The position numbers were made by a program, and so were the translations under genes. Shown here one piece after another: positions 23,403-32,392 of a stretch of 34,378 nt of DNA (positions are counted from its first letter, which is position 1; the number at the start of each line of letters is the position of its first letter). Source of the DNA: Caballeronia megalochromosomata (GTDB lineage Bacteria; Pseudomonadota; Gammaproteobacteria; Burkholderiales; Burkholderiaceae); NCBI GenBank assembly GCA_001580565.1, contig LRBF01000276.1, forward strand, positions 1 through 34,378, read 5' to 3'. The notes beneath the pieces were generated by a model. That model did not search any database. It worked only from the letters and a program-made list of their open reading frames with translations, and was not told the DNA's origin.

Positions 23403-23628
23403 AGGCAGCGGCCGACGCATGCAACAGGCGCCGGTCGATCTCGTCCTTCGCTGCATTGAGGGCGAACGCGCGCGCCTCTTCGGCGGACGAAAAATGTCCA
23501 AGCACGCCGCTCGCGCGCTGAAGTCCGTCGCCATCGCAGACGATCGTCATCGCCGCGTAGAGACCGCCGTCGAACGCGGCCATTGGCGTGATGACGAAGC
23601 CGCGATGGTTGATCTGAAGCTGAATCAT
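23401..23628 (-). CDS. Small conserved-looking protein, unknown function
   Basis: A 75-residue protein beginning MIQLQINHRGFVITPMAAFDGG, then a short beta-rich half and a helical half (FSSAEEARAFALNAAKDEIDRRL) that ends with Ala-rich residues. There is no signal peptide and no membrane segment, with a single Cys. The layout beta-beta-beta-alpha with SSAEEARAFA resembles small Burkholderia proteins of unknown role that I have seen, but I assign no family. GAGAGAGAG lies upstream of the ATG at 23626-23628, and an intrinsic terminator overlaps its stop. These signals support a real single gene. The 181 bases between it and the cyclase gene hold nothing else that I recognise. Confidence 0.6.
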   Translation of the reverse strand: MIQLQINHRGFVITPMAAFDGGLYAAMTIVCDGDGLQRASGVLGHFSSAEEARAFALNAAKDEIDRRLLHASAAA

Positions 23629-23809
23629 GGCACTCTCTCTCGTATCTGATGACTGTCTTCGCTCTTTTGCGACAGCGGACGCTGCCGTAAGGCTTTGCGC
23701 AGATTGTCCATTAGATCAATCAGCCGACGATTAGGGAAAACCAGAAAAGCCGACGTCCGAAACACGTCCCTCTATGACGCACGACCGTTCGCTGATAACG
23801 CTGGCCGCG

Positions 23810-26800
23810 TCAGATTTTCCTCGCCACCGCGTCGATGGCGATCACATGCCGCATCATTCCGGCGTGCATCAGCGCGTCATGCACGCGCCGGAGTTCATGT
23901 TCGACCGTCTCGCTCGCATGCCCCGTCATCGCCGCCGCGAGCGCGCGTCCGCGCGCGGCGAACATCCCGGACCACGGCAGCGGCTCCGCCTGCGTGTATC
24001 GTTCGAGCGCCTCGACATGCAGGATCGCGCTTGCCGCATCGCCCGATGCCAGCATCGCGTCGATGGCGTCGCGATAGAACCACAGATGGTTATGACCCAC
24101 CGCCCCACGTCGCAACAACGCCGCGCCCTCTTCGATGAGACGCGCGCGCTCGGCGTCATCGTCGACGGCGAGACTGAGCGCGCCCAGGGTCTTCGGCGCG
24201 CTGAACTGCATGCCGACTTCGCGACACAGCGACAGCGATTCGCGCAGCACGCGCACGGCCTCCTCGCGATTCCCCCCGTCGAGCAGCAGACGGCCTTGCA
24301 GCTCCAGGTTTTGCGCCTCGAAGCGGCGCGCGCCCAGTTGCCGGATGAGCGCGCGCTCCTGATCGAGATGAACGCGCATCGCGCGCGCGTCGCCCAGTTC
24401 ATAGCACGCGAACACGCCGAGCGTTTCGCATAGCAACTGCGCGCGCGGCTGCCCGACGAGCGCCGCCTCGCGCGAGCCTTCTACGGCATCCGCGCGCGCC
24501 TCGCGCGCCTCGTTGAGGTACATGCGGCTGAAGCCCATCATCGAGCGATTCGCCACTTCGATGCGGCCGAAGCCATGCTCGCGCGCGAGCGCGACAGCGC
24601 CGCTGAAATGCTCGAACGCGCTCTTCATGCGCCCTTGCGCATAGGCCGCGTCGGCGAGACCACCGAGCGCGCGCGCCTCGGCTTCGGGCGCGTTCAGACG
24701 CTTCGCATAAGCGAGTCCGCGTTCGTGCTCGATCCTGCATTCGTCGATGCGCCCGAGCGGAAAGAGAATGTTGCCGCGCAGATGATGCAGCCGCGCGAGT
24801 TCGCTCACACGGTCGCCGCGTTGCGCCGGTTCCTGCGCGGCATCGATGAGCGCGAGCGCTTCGGCCAGCCCTTCGCTCACGCGCAAGCCTTCGGCAAGCC
24901 CCAGTTGCGCGTCGCACAGACTCGCCTCGTCGGGGGCTTGCGCGAGGGCCGCGCGGTACGTGTCGATCGATGCCGCAATGTCGCCCAGATCGCGTTGCAG
25001 CTCGCCCTTGAAGCACATCAGCGCATGACGCTCGCCCGGCGTGCGCGTGATGTCGAGTCCGCGCGAGACCAGATGCAGCGCCCCTTCCGTGAAATGGCCC
25101 GCGCGTTGCGCGATGGCGGCATCGAGAAAAGCCTGCGGCGCACGCTCGTCTTCCGCGCGATCCAGATGCTGGGCGTGAAGCACGGGATCGTTCCCGGCGA
25201 ACCACTCGGCCGCGCGCCGGTGCAACTCGCGACGCGGCCCGCGTAGCAGCGTCGAATAGGCGCTCTCCTGAATCAGCGCATGCGCGAAGAGAAAGTGGTC
25301 GCCGTCCGGAACGATCAGCGCATTGGCGACGAGCGCGCCGCATTCATAGCCGGGATCGTCGATCAGATGCCGCACGAGCGCCGCATCGAAGCGCTGCCCG
25401 ATCACCGATGCCGCGCGAAACGCCGCCCGGTCGCGCGGCGCGAGCCGGTCCATACGCGCCAGCACGAGACTCTGGATCGACGGAGGAATCAGCTCGCCGC
25501 TGCCTTCCTCCACGTTATGCAGCAACTGTTCGAGAAAGAGCGGATTGCCGGCCGCGCGTTCGATGCACGCCAGCGCGACACGCTGAGTCGCGTCGATGAA
25601 ATGGCTCGCGAGCGACAGCGATTCTTCGCGACGCAGCGGGCCGAGATCGATCGTCGCGAGCGGCAGTTCGCGCAGGCGTGCGCGCCATGCGGCGTCGAGC
25701 GGATCGCCGTCGACGCGCGAGGTCATCACGAGCAGTCCCGTGCCTTGCGCGATGCCCGCGGCAAACGCGGCAAGATAGCCGAGCAGTTGCGCGTCGGCCC
25801 AGTGCAGATCTTCGACGACAATCAGGGGCGGCGCGCGACGGCAGGCGTCCGATGTCAGCGCGGCGACCACGGCCTCCTTGCCGCGTTTGCGTGCGGCGTG
25901 GTCCATCGCGTCATAGAGCGAGCGCCATTCGGCCGCTTGCGGCAGATCGAGCAAATCGTGCAGAAACATGCGCTGTTCCGGCGTGACGACGCGCGTGTCC
26001 ACGAGACGATCGGCGGCCGCGTGCGCTTCATCTTCGCCGGAAGACGCGAGACCGAGCAGACTGCCGATGATCGCGCGCACCGGATCCTGTCCCCTGCCGA
26101 CGCCGAAATCGAGCACGAGCCCGCGATGCACCGTGAAGCCGAGGGTCTGCCCGAATGCGCGCATTTCTTCGACGAGCCGCGTCTTGCCGATGCCCGCCGG
26201 ACCGCGCACATACACGACATGTCCCGCGCGCTGCGCGACGCACACGCGCGCGATGACGCGAAACTGTTCCAGTTCCCCCTGCCTTCCGACGAAACGGCCG
26301 CGATTCGCGTGCACAGGCTCGCGCACCGCGCTTTGCAGGCGCCACACGCGCGTGGGCGCATCGATGCCCTTGAAGCGCATGTCGCCGATCGCCTCGCAGA
26401 CCGCGTTGTCGCCGAGCGCGCGATGCACGCCATCGGAAAGCAGCGTCTGACCGGCGTGCGCCGCCGCGACGAGCCGCGCGGCGAGATTCACTGAATCGCC
26501 GTGCACGGTGTAGTCCTGCGCACCCGCGCGGCCGAGCGCGCCCGCCACAACCTCGCCGCTCGCGATGCCGATGTGCGCGTTCAGTGGCCGTGGATTCTGT
26601 GCGTTGAAGTCTGCAAGTGCTGCATGAATATCGAGCGCGGCGCGGGCCGCGCGCAGCGGGTCCGTCTCGTGCGCGCGCGGCGCGCCGAAGAGCGCCATCA
26701 CGGCATCGCCGATATGCTTGTCGATGGTGCCGCCATACGTGAGCACGATGCCATCGACGATATCCGTGAAGTGGCCGACCAGCTCGCGCAGTTCTTCGGG

Positions 26801-27079
26801 ATCGATGGTGTGCGCAAGCGCCGTGTAGCCGCACAGATCGGCGAAGAGGATGGTGACTTGCCTGCGTTCCCCGGCGGGCGCGGACTCATCCGAAGGCGCG
26901 AAAGATGCGGACGCGATGGCCGCGAGCAGACGCTTGCGATGTCCCAGCGACAAAACGCCGAGTTCCTTGAGATCCGCATCGGTCAGCCCGGGCAGCATCG
27001 CAGCGTCGATGTCGTTGTCGGCGAACGCCTGTGCGTATTGCCCGAGCTTGAGCCCGCCCAACCATTGTGCGATGTCCAT
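23810..27079 (-). CDS. SAM domain - class III adenylate cyclase - AAA (STAND-type) ATPase - TPR-like protein
   Basis: A 1089-residue multidomain signalling protein. Residues 1-57 form a sterile alpha motif domain (IAQWLGGLKLGQYAQAF, ending LSLGHRKRLLAAI). Residues about 70-250 are a class III nucleotidyl cyclase domain with metal-binding Asp81 and Asp125, adenine-selecting Lys121 and Asp189, and Asn198/Arg202 for catalysis, so it should make cyclic AMP. Residues about 260-560 are an AAA/STAND ATPase with Walker A at 293-300 (GPAGIGKT) and Walker B near 419-429 (LIVVEDLHWAD). The remainder, about 560-1089, is an alpha-helical TPR-like repeat region. No membrane segment or DNA-binding domain is seen. 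This architecture is known in proteobacteria and actinobacteria but seldom studied. It lies 64 bases downstream of a LysE-type gene. Confidence 0.92.
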   Translation of the reverse strand: MDIAQWLGGLKLGQYAQAFADNDIDAAMLPGLTDADLKELGVLSLGHRKRLLAAIASASFAPSDESAPAGERRQVTILFADLCGYTALAHTIDPEELRELVGHFTDIVDGIVLTYGGTIDKHIGDAVMALFGAPRAHETDPLRAARAALDIHAALADFNAQNPRPLNAHIGIASGEVVAGALGRAGAQDYTVHGDSVNLAARLVAAAHAGQTLLSDGVHRALGDNAVCEAIGDMRFKGIDAPTRVWRLQSAVREPVHANRGRFVGRQGELEQFRVIARVCVAQRAGHVVYVRGPAGIGKTRLVEEMRAFGQTLGFTVHRGLVLDFGVGRGQDPVRAIIGSLLGLASSGEDEAHAAADRLVDTRVVTPEQRMFLHDLLDLPQAAEWRSLYDAMDHAARKRGKEAVVAALTSDACRRAPPLIVVEDLHWADAQLLGYLAAFAAGIAQGTGLLVMTSRVDGDPLDAAWRARLRELPLATIDLGPLRREESLSLASHFIDATQRVALACIERAAGNPLFLEQLLHNVEEGSGELIPPSIQSLVLARMDRLAPRDRAAFRAASVIGQRFDAALVRHLIDDPGYECGALVANALIVPDGDHFLFAHALIQESAYSTLLRGPRRELHRRAAEWFAGNDPVLHAQHLDRAEDERAPQAFLDAAIAQRAGHFTEGALHLVSRGLDITRTPGERHALMCFKGELQRDLGDIAASIDTYRAALAQAPDEASLCDAQLGLAEGLRVSEGLAEALALIDAAQEPAQRGDRVSELARLHHLRGNILFPLGRIDECRIEHERGLAYAKRLNAPEAEARALGGLADAAYAQGRMKSAFEHFSGAVALAREHGFGRIEVANRSMMGFSRMYLNEAREARADAVEGSREAALVGQPRAQLLCETLGVFACYELGDARAMRVHLDQERALIRQLGARRFEAQNLELQGRLLLDGGNREEAVRVLRESLSLCREVGMQFSAPKTLGALSLAVDDDAERARLIEEGAALLRRGAVGHNHLWFYRDAIDAMLASGDAASAILHVEALERYTQAEPLPWSGMFAARGRALAAAMTGHASETVEHELRRVHDALMHAGMMRHVIAIDAVARKI

Positions 27080-27143
27080 CGTCGTCGCCCGACGCCACGG
27101 TTATTTCGATTCTAGTTCGCGTGGCGCGGCGTGGATGGACGGA

Positions 27144-27776
27144 TCAGCGGCGCGCTTCGGTCGCCATTCTCATTGCGAGCCCGGCGAGCACCGTGCCCAT
27201 CAGCCAGCGTTGAATCAGAAGCCATGCGGGCCTGCGCGCAAGGAAGACCGCGATCGATCCGGCGGTCATCGCGACCATGGAATTGACCGTGATGCTCAGC
27301 ATGATCTGCACGACGCCAAGCGCGAGCGACTGACCGAGCACGCTGCCGTGCGCCGGATCGATGAACTGCGGCAGCAGCGAGAGATACAGCACCGCGATCT
27401 TCGGATTCAGCAGATTCGTGACGAAGCCCATCGTGAAGAGCTTGCGCGGGCTATCGATGGGCAGATCGCGCACCTGAAAGGGCGAACGCCCGCCCGGCTT
27501 CACGGCCTGCCACGCGAGATACAGCAGATAGAGCGCGCCGCCGAAACGCAGCGCGTCGTAGGCGAACGGGATCGCGATCAGCAGCGCGGTGATGCCGAAC
27601 GCGGCGCACAGCATGTAGAACACGAAGCCGAGCGCCACGCCGCCCAGCGAAATGAGCCCCGCCGTACGGCCCTGACAGATCGAGCGGGAGATCAGATAGA
27701 CCATGTTCGGGCCCGGCGTGAGCGCCATGCCGAGCGCGACGAGGGCGAAGGCGAGCAGTTGCGGCGTGTGAGGCAT
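27144..27776 (-). CDS. LysE/RhtB-family amino-acid exporter
   Basis: A 210-residue inner-membrane protein of the LysE/RhtB superfamily with six hydrophobic segments. The family signature LVALGMALTPGPNMVYLISRS occurs near residues 12-32, followed by GRTAGLISLGGVALG. The middle NLLNPKIAVLYLSLLPQFI motif is also characteristic. Members export amino acids such as homoserine lactone, threonine, lysine or cysteine derivatives; the substrate is unknown. The ATG at 27774-27776 is preferred (GGAG about 12 bases upstream); longer readings to 27947 would add a hydrophilic stretch lacking family similarity. It lies between the nitroreductase and cyclase genes on the same strand. Confidence 0.9.
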   Translation of the reverse strand: MPHTPQLLAFALVALGMALTPGPNMVYLISRSICQGRTAGLISLGGVALGFVFYMLCAAFGITALLIAIPFAYDALRFGGALYLLYLAWQAVKPGGRSPFQVRDLPIDSPRKLFTMGFVTNLLNPKIAVLYLSLLPQFIDPAHGSVLGQSLALGVVQIMLSITVNSMVAMTAGSIAVFLARRPAWLLIQRWLMGTVLAGLAMRMATEARR

Positions 27777-27867
27777 CGGACGTGCTCCGGTGAGAGAGGG
27801 TCGGTGAATTCTCACGCGCGACGCGCGGGCGCGCCAGAGACAAAGTCCGCGTTGCCCGTCGATACAC

Positions 27868-28563
27868 TTAATCGAAACCGATGAACGTCGAGAAATTTCG
27901 CACCGGCTCGCGCGCCATGTCGATGCGGTTGACAGGCGATGCTTCATCGGGAAATCCGAGACTCATGCCGCACACGATTTCATCGCCGCACGGCAAGTCG
28001 AGATGATCCGCGATGACGTTCTGAAAGCGCGCGAACGACACCTGCGCGCAGGTCGCGAGACCGACCGCGCGCGCGGCCAGCATCACCGTTTGAATAAAGA
28101 TGCCGTAATCGAGCCAGCTATATTTCGTGAGCGTGGAGTCGACCGCGAAGATCAATCCGACGGGCGCGCCGAAGAAGTCGAAGTTTCTCGCCGTGACGCG
28201 GGCGCGCTGTTGATGATCGGACTTCGATACGCCGAGCGCACCGTAGTAGCGCATGCCGAACGTTTCCTGCCGCGCTCGCATGGCGTGCGGCAAGGCGTCG
28301 GGCATGTGCCGCAATGGCGGATGCTCGTCGTCCGCATGCGCGCGCCGCAATGCTTCACTGAGCGCTGCCTTGCGCGCGCCCGTCAGCACATACACGCGCC
28401 AGGGCTGCGTGTTCGAATTGCTCGGCGCGGATCGCGCGACATCGAGGATGTCTTCGACTACGCGGCGCGTAACGGCATCGTCTGTGAAGTGACGAATCGC
28501 GCGGCGCGAACGGATGGTTGCATCGACAACCTGGGCATCGGGGTGAGCGTGACGATCGATCAT
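27868..28563 (-). CDS. Nitroreductase-family FMN-dependent oxidoreductase
   Basis: A 231-residue FMN flavoprotein of the nitroreductase superfamily. The FMN-phosphate motif RSRRAIRHFTDD lies near the N-terminus, SAPSNSNTQPWRVYVLTG is the classic FMN-binding segment, and WLDYGIFIQTVMLAARAVGLATC plus GMSLGFPDEASPVNRIDMAREP are family-typical. Such enzymes reduce nitroaromatics, quinones or enones using NAD(P)H; the natural substrate is unknown. The start at 28563 is the best ATG, but no strong ribosome-binding site is seen. A longer GTG reading from 28692 would overlap the gap to the SDR gene and adds no family sequence. It follows the SDR gene by 112 bases on the same strand. Confidence 0.9.
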   Translation of the reverse strand: MIDRHAHPDAQVVDATIRSRRAIRHFTDDAVTRRVVEDILDVARSAPSNSNTQPWRVYVLTGARKAALSEALRRAHADDEHPPLRHMPDALPHAMRARQETFGMRYYGALGVSKSDHQQRARVTARNFDFFGAPVGLIFAVDSTLTKYSWLDYGIFIQTVMLAARAVGLATCAQVSFARFQNVIADHLDLPCGDEIVCGMSLGFPDEASPVNRIDMAREPVRNFSTFIGFD

Positions 28564-28632
28564 GGGGCATGTGCGCTGTAAGCAGGTCGCCCCATGATGA
28601 CACGGCGAAAAGCGGCACTGCGGCGAATTCTC

Positions 28633-28649
28633 TGCAAGACCACCTTGCA
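28633..28649. promoter_or_regulatory. TGCAAG-N5-CTTGCA dyad upstream of the nitroreductase gene
   Basis: A perfect 6-base inverted repeat with a 5-base centre, 70-86 bases upstream of the nitroreductase start, in the gap after the SDR gene. It could be an operator or a small transcript hairpin; a T-run for termination is lacking. Confidence 0.25.
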
Positions 28650-28675
28650 CGAAACTCAACGCAGCGCCAGTCGCA

Positions 28676-29422
28676 TCAACGCATGCCGCCACTTGCGATG
28701 AGACTTTCGCCGGTCATCCAGCGCGCGTCGTCGGATGCGAGAAACACGGCGATCGATGCGATATCGTCCGGCTGGCCGAGACGTCCGAGCGGCGTTTGCG
28801 CGAGCGCGGCGGCATCGAAATCGGAGCCGATGATGCCTGCGGTGTGCGTGCCTTCGGTCACCACGACGCCCGGGTTGATCGAGTTCACACGAATCTTTCT
28901 CGCGCCGAGTTCGCGCGCGAGCACGCCCGTGATCGCATCGACAGCGCCTTTCGTGCCGCTATAGACCGCGCTCGTCGGCGGCGTGATGCGGGTGACGACC
29001 GAACTCACATTGATGATGCTCGCACCTTCGCCGAGATGCTTGGCGGCGGCTTGCGTCGTCAGAAGCGTGCCGAGCACGTTGACATTGAACTGCTTATGAA
29101 AATGTTCTTCGGTGATTTCTTCGAGCGCCGCGAATTCATAGATACCCGAGTTGTTGACGAGAATATCGAGCCGGCCATACGTTTCGACCGCGGCGTTCAC
29201 GATGCCTTGCGCATCCGCCGCCTTCGAGACATCGCCGCCGACGGCGATCGCCTTTCCGTTCGATGCGGTGATGTCGGCGACCACTGCATCCGCGCCCGCC
29301 TTGCTGCTCGCATAATTGACGACGACTGCCGCGCCTTCCGCCGCGAGCGCCTTTGCAATGGCCGCTCCAATACCTTTCGATGCGCCCGTGACGACCGCCA
29401 CCTTGCCTGCGAGTTTGCTCAT
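28676..29422 (-). CDS. Short-chain dehydrogenase/reductase (classical SDR)
   Basis: A 248-residue classical SDR. Cofactor-binding TGASKGIG is at residues 12-19, with Asn-Asn-Ser-Gly at 90-93 (a common variant of NNAG). The catalytic residues are Asn114, Ser140 or Ser141, Tyr154 and Lys158 (YSGTK), and NPGVVVTEGT follows. It resembles the 3-oxoacyl-ACP reductase/glucose dehydrogenase-like SDRs of Burkholderia. The lack of an acidic residue after the second strand (NYASSKAGA) suggests NADP(H) preference. AAGGA lies upstream of the ATG at 29420-29422. The substrate is unknown; its neighbour is a nitroreductase, but no pathway is evident. Confidence 0.92.
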   Translation of the reverse strand: MSKLAGKVAVVTGASKGIGAAIAKALAAEGAAVVVNYASSKAGADAVVADITASNGKAIAVGGDVSKAADAQGIVNAAVETYGRLDILVNNSGIYEFAALEEITEEHFHKQFNVNVLGTLLTTQAAAKHLGEGASIINVSSVVTRITPPTSAVYSGTKGAVDAITGVLARELGARKIRVNSINPGVVVTEGTHTAGIIGSDFDAAALAQTPLGRLGQPDDIASIAVFLASDDARWMTGESLIASGGMR

Positions 29423-29583
29423 GATCGAATCCTTGAAGAGATTATTTAATGCCGGGACCGGCCGGTTGTGCGTGTCGCAAAACCGCCGTGACAGACCTCA
29501 ATGTAGACATCTCTTCGAGCGCGATAAAGCAGCGTAGAGTGAAAAGACTTGCGGGCTCATGCGAATAATCGGCTGGAGGCAGC

Positions 29584-30408
29584 ATGGACACGGACACGCC
29601 ACGACAGGACGCGAATTTCGCCGGCCGGATTCCCGACCTTTACGACCGGCTTCTCGTGCCGATGCTCTTCGCGTCCTACGCAGCCGATCTCGCGCAGCGC
29701 ACGGCGTCGCTCGGGCCATCGCGCATACTGGAGACCGCGGCGGGCACCGGCGCCGTCACGCGCGCGATGGCGCAAGTGTTGCCCGCGCATGTCGATATCG
29801 TCGCGACGGATCTGAATCAGGCAATGCTCGATCGCGCCGCAATGACGGACATCGGCCGACCGGTGACGTGGCAACAGGCAGATGCGCTGCAACTTCCTTT
29901 CGATGACGCAAGCTTCGATATCGTCGTCTGCCAGTTCGGCGCGATGTTCTTTCCCGACAAGACGGCGGCGTTTGCGGAAGCACGTCGCGTGCTGCGGTCC
30001 GGCGGCGCGCTGCTGTTCAACGTGTGGGACCGCATCGAAGAGAACGAGTTTGCGGACACGACAACCGCCGCGCTGAGCCGCCTCTTTCCCGCCGATCCGC
30101 CGCTTTTCATGAAGCGCACGCCGCACGGTTATTTCGATTGGGAAGTGATCTCGCACGACCTCGCTGCGGCGGGCTTCGATGCGAAGCCGCACTTCGACAC
30201 GGTGACACAACGCAGCTGCGCGTCATCGGCGGACGTGCCCGCTCTCGCCTTTTGTCAGGGCACGCCCTTGCGCAACGAAATCGAAGCGCGCTCGGGCGCG
30301 AGTCTGGACGAAGCGACTTCGGCGTGCGCCGCAGCCATCGCGGCGCGTTTCGGTGCGGGTCCGGTCGACGGCAGGATTCAGGCGCACGTGATCGTCGTGC
30401 GTCGCTAA
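29584..30408 (+). CDS. Class I SAM-dependent methyltransferase (UbiE/Methyltransf_11-like)
   Basis: A 274-residue methyltransferase with motif I ILETAAGTGAVT (48-59), acidic loop VATDLNQAML, motif II/III region QQADALQLPFDDASFDIVVCQFGAMFFPDK and post-motif VLRSGGALLFNVWD, a textbook order. The first 30 residues (NFAGRIPDLYDRLLVPMLF) are typical of the UbiE-like group that methylates small molecules. The substrate is unknown. The start has GGAGG 8-9 bases upstream. It is divergent from the SDR gene, and its stop overlaps that of the convergent FAD hydroxylase gene at 30405-30408. The 160-base divergent gap contains the palindrome ACCGGCCGGT at 29457-29466. Confidence 0.9.
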   Translation: MDTDTPRQDANFAGRIPDLYDRLLVPMLFASYAADLAQRTASLGPSRILETAAGTGAVTRAMAQVLPAHVDIVATDLNQAMLDRAAMTDIGRPVTWQQADALQLPFDDASFDIVVCQFGAMFFPDKTAAFAEARRVLRSGGALLFNVWDRIEENEFADTTTAALSRLFPADPPLFMKRTPHGYFDWEVISHDLAAAGFDAKPHFDTVTQRSCASSADVPALAFCQGTPLRNEIEARSGASLDEATSACAAAIAARFGAGPVDGRIQAHVIVVRR

Positions 30409-32033
30409 CGCGTGACGTTCTTGCCCAGCACACGATCGAGCCACGCGATCAGCGCGTCCGATGAAGAGGCCGCGCTTCTGAAGCCGATATGCCCATCCGG
30501 CCGCACGGCCCACACCATGCCGTTCTTCGCACCGAATGCATCGGCGAACTCGCCCGCGTTGTCGCTCAGCGTTCGATACGCCTCCTGTGCTGGCAGGAAC
30601 GACGCCGCGTTCGCGACATTCGGCGACACGATGAGCACCGCGCTTGCCGCCGGGCCGAGCGCGGCGCGCCACGCATCGACGGCTGTATCGAATGCGGCGG
30701 CGCGCGCGCTGTCGGCGGCGGCGTCGATATAGCCGACGAGCGTGTGACGTCCACGCCCGAGATGATCGTGCAGGCGTTGCGCATGGCCGATGAATGCCTC
30801 CACGAGACCGCCGGCTTGCGGCGCGCGATCGCCGGGCGCGGGTAGCTCCGGGGCCATGTCGGCGCATTCGTCCGCGACGATCGGGCTGCTGCCGCGATAA
30901 CCCACGAGTAATTGCGTCTCGCGCATCGCGGGCTTGATTTCGCCGTGCGCGAGCACCGTGTTCAATGCACGGCTCGTCGATTCGACGACATCGAGTCCGA
31001 CCGGCCGCCGCTCCGCCTCGTAACTGTCGAGCAACGCATCACCGGCGACACCGCGCGCCGCGAGCGTGAGTTTCCACGCGAGATTGTGCGCATCCTGCAA
31101 GCCGGTGTTCATGCCTTGCCCGCCGACGGGCGGATGGATATGCGCGGCATCGCCCGCGAGAAACACGCGCCCGCGCGAATAATGTTGCGCGATCCGATGA
31201 CTCACGCGATACACCGAGGACCAGCGCATCGACGAGAGCCGTGTGCCTTTCGGCAGAACCGGCAGCATGATGCGCTCGATCTCGGCGAAATCAGGCGTGG
31301 AGTTCACCGTATGGCGGGCGGCATCGTCGGCAAGCAGGACCATCGAAAGGCGATAGCGGCGCGCCGAGCCGCGCACGGGCAATGCAGCGAGCGCGGTCGA
31401 TCCCGCGCCGCCCTCGCCCGACACGTTGAAGCGATACATGCGGCCGCGCTGCAAATCCCAGTCGACGTCGACATCGGCGAGCATGAAGGTCTGCGGATAC
31501 TGATCACCTTCATAAGCGACGTTCAACTGACGCCGCACCGTGCTGCGCGCGCCGTCGCAGCCGACGAGCCAGCGGCATCGAATGGTGCGGCTCTCGCCGC
31601 ATGCATCCTGTATGCGTGCGTCGATGGCATCGCCGGAATCGGTGAAATCGACGAGCGTCGCGCCGTATTCGACGTGCCCGCCGTTGCGCGCGAGTTCCGC
31701 TTCCAGAATGCGCTCGGTTTCGAATTGCGCGAGCGAGAGCGCGCCATACGGCAGCCCTGCACGCGGCACTTCCGCGCCGAATGCGGGCGCGCCGTCCTGA
31801 AACGTGTCCGCGCCCGTGAGCCATACGCCCGCATCGATCGCGTCGCGCGCGATGCCCAGATCCTCGAAAATCTCCAGCGTGCGCGCCGTGACGCCGAGCG
31901 CCTTCACGAAGAAGACGCGCTCGTCGTGCGCATCGATCACACGCACTTTCACGCCATCGCGGCGCAGTTCGGCGGCGAGCATCAGGCCGACGGGGCCCGC
32001 GCCGGCGATCAGCACATCGGTCGTATCGAACAT
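30405..32033 (-). CDS. FAD-dependent aromatic hydroxylase/monooxygenase (PheA/TfdB-like)
   Basis: A 542-residue single-component flavoprotein monooxygenase. N-terminal FAD motif GAGPVG is at 11-16 (VLIAGAGPVGLMLAAEL). The DG motif appears as LVGCDGARSTVR, and GDAAHIHPPVGGQGMNTGLQDAHNLAWKL is the third FAD motif. A C-terminal thioredoxin-like region (HTLVGYIDAAADS, GHIGFRSAASS) is typical of phenol hydroxylase-type enzymes such as PheA, TfdB and MhpA. It likely adds one oxygen to an aromatic ring using NAD(P)H; the substrate is unknown. The start at 32031-32033 has AGGAGAAA upstream and the canonical N-terminus. The gene follows DUF1634 by 71 bases with no terminator seen. Confidence 0.92.
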   Translation of the reverse strand: MFDTTDVLIAGAGPVGLMLAAELRRDGVKVRVIDAHDERVFFVKALGVTARTLEIFEDLGIARDAIDAGVWLTGADTFQDGAPAFGAEVPRAGLPYGALSLAQFETERILEAELARNGGHVEYGATLVDFTDSGDAIDARIQDACGESRTIRCRWLVGCDGARSTVRRQLNVAYEGDQYPQTFMLADVDVDWDLQRGRMYRFNVSGEGGAGSTALAALPVRGSARRYRLSMVLLADDAARHTVNSTPDFAEIERIMLPVLPKGTRLSSMRWSSVYRVSHRIAQHYSRGRVFLAGDAAHIHPPVGGQGMNTGLQDAHNLAWKLTLAARGVAGDALLDSYEAERRPVGLDVVESTSRALNTVLAHGEIKPAMRETQLLVGYRGSSPIVADECADMAPELPAPGDRAPQAGGLVEAFIGHAQRLHDHLGRGRHTLVGYIDAAADSARAAAFDTAVDAWRAALGPAASAVLIVSPNVANAASFLPAQEAYRTLSDNAGEFADAFGAKNGMVWAVRPDGHIGFRSAASSSDALIAWLDRVLGKNVTR

Positions 32034-32104
32034 GATGCGATTTCTCCTGAGGAAACCGGTAAATGTCATCGACTTGCCGTCAGGGAGGATAACCGTTAAG
32101 CGCG

Positions 32105-32392
32105 TCAGCCGGCGAGTGGCCCGAGACGCAGGCCGAGCACGCAGCCGGCCACGATCACCGCGAGCACGGTAGCGGCGATCGTCACGTAGAGATAGTTTCG
32201 TTGCCGCGCGAAAACCCCGAGCATCAGCACGACGCGCAGCACCGGCAGCAGAATGAATAGCGCGATGCCCGCCGTCAGCGCCCTCCCGTCGAAGATCAGC
32301 CCCGCGCCGATCAAGAGGCACGCGACCCATGTGCCGCACTGAAGAAAGCGGGCGAGCAATCGGTCCAGCAAAGCCGGCGTACCGTGTTTCAT
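32105..32392 (-). CDS. DUF1634 small membrane protein
   Basis: A 95-residue protein with three predicted membrane helices (about residues 13-32, 37-58 and 68-89), matching DUF1634, a family almost always found beside TauE/SafE permeases. It may assist the permease, but this has not been shown. The ATG overlaps the stop of the TSUP gene in the four bases ATGA (32389-32392), so translation is almost certainly coupled. A longer reading to 32467 would run deep into the TSUP gene and is rejected. Confidence 0.82.
   Translation of the reverse strand: MKHGTPALLDRLLARFLQCGTWVACLLIGAGLIFDGRALTAGIALFILLPVLRVVLMLGVFARQRNYLYVTIAATVLAVIVAGCVLGLRLGPLAG

Noticed and set aside
25280..26494. Plus-strand open frame of 404 codons opposite the cyclase/ATPase gene
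   Set aside because: Antisense shadow, very Arg-rich, with no domain or start signals.
29457..29466. ACCGGCCGGT palindrome upstream of the SDR and methyltransferase genes
   Set aside because: A 10-bp GC-only palindrome is expected by chance in this GC-rich DNA; no further symmetry supports it as an operator.
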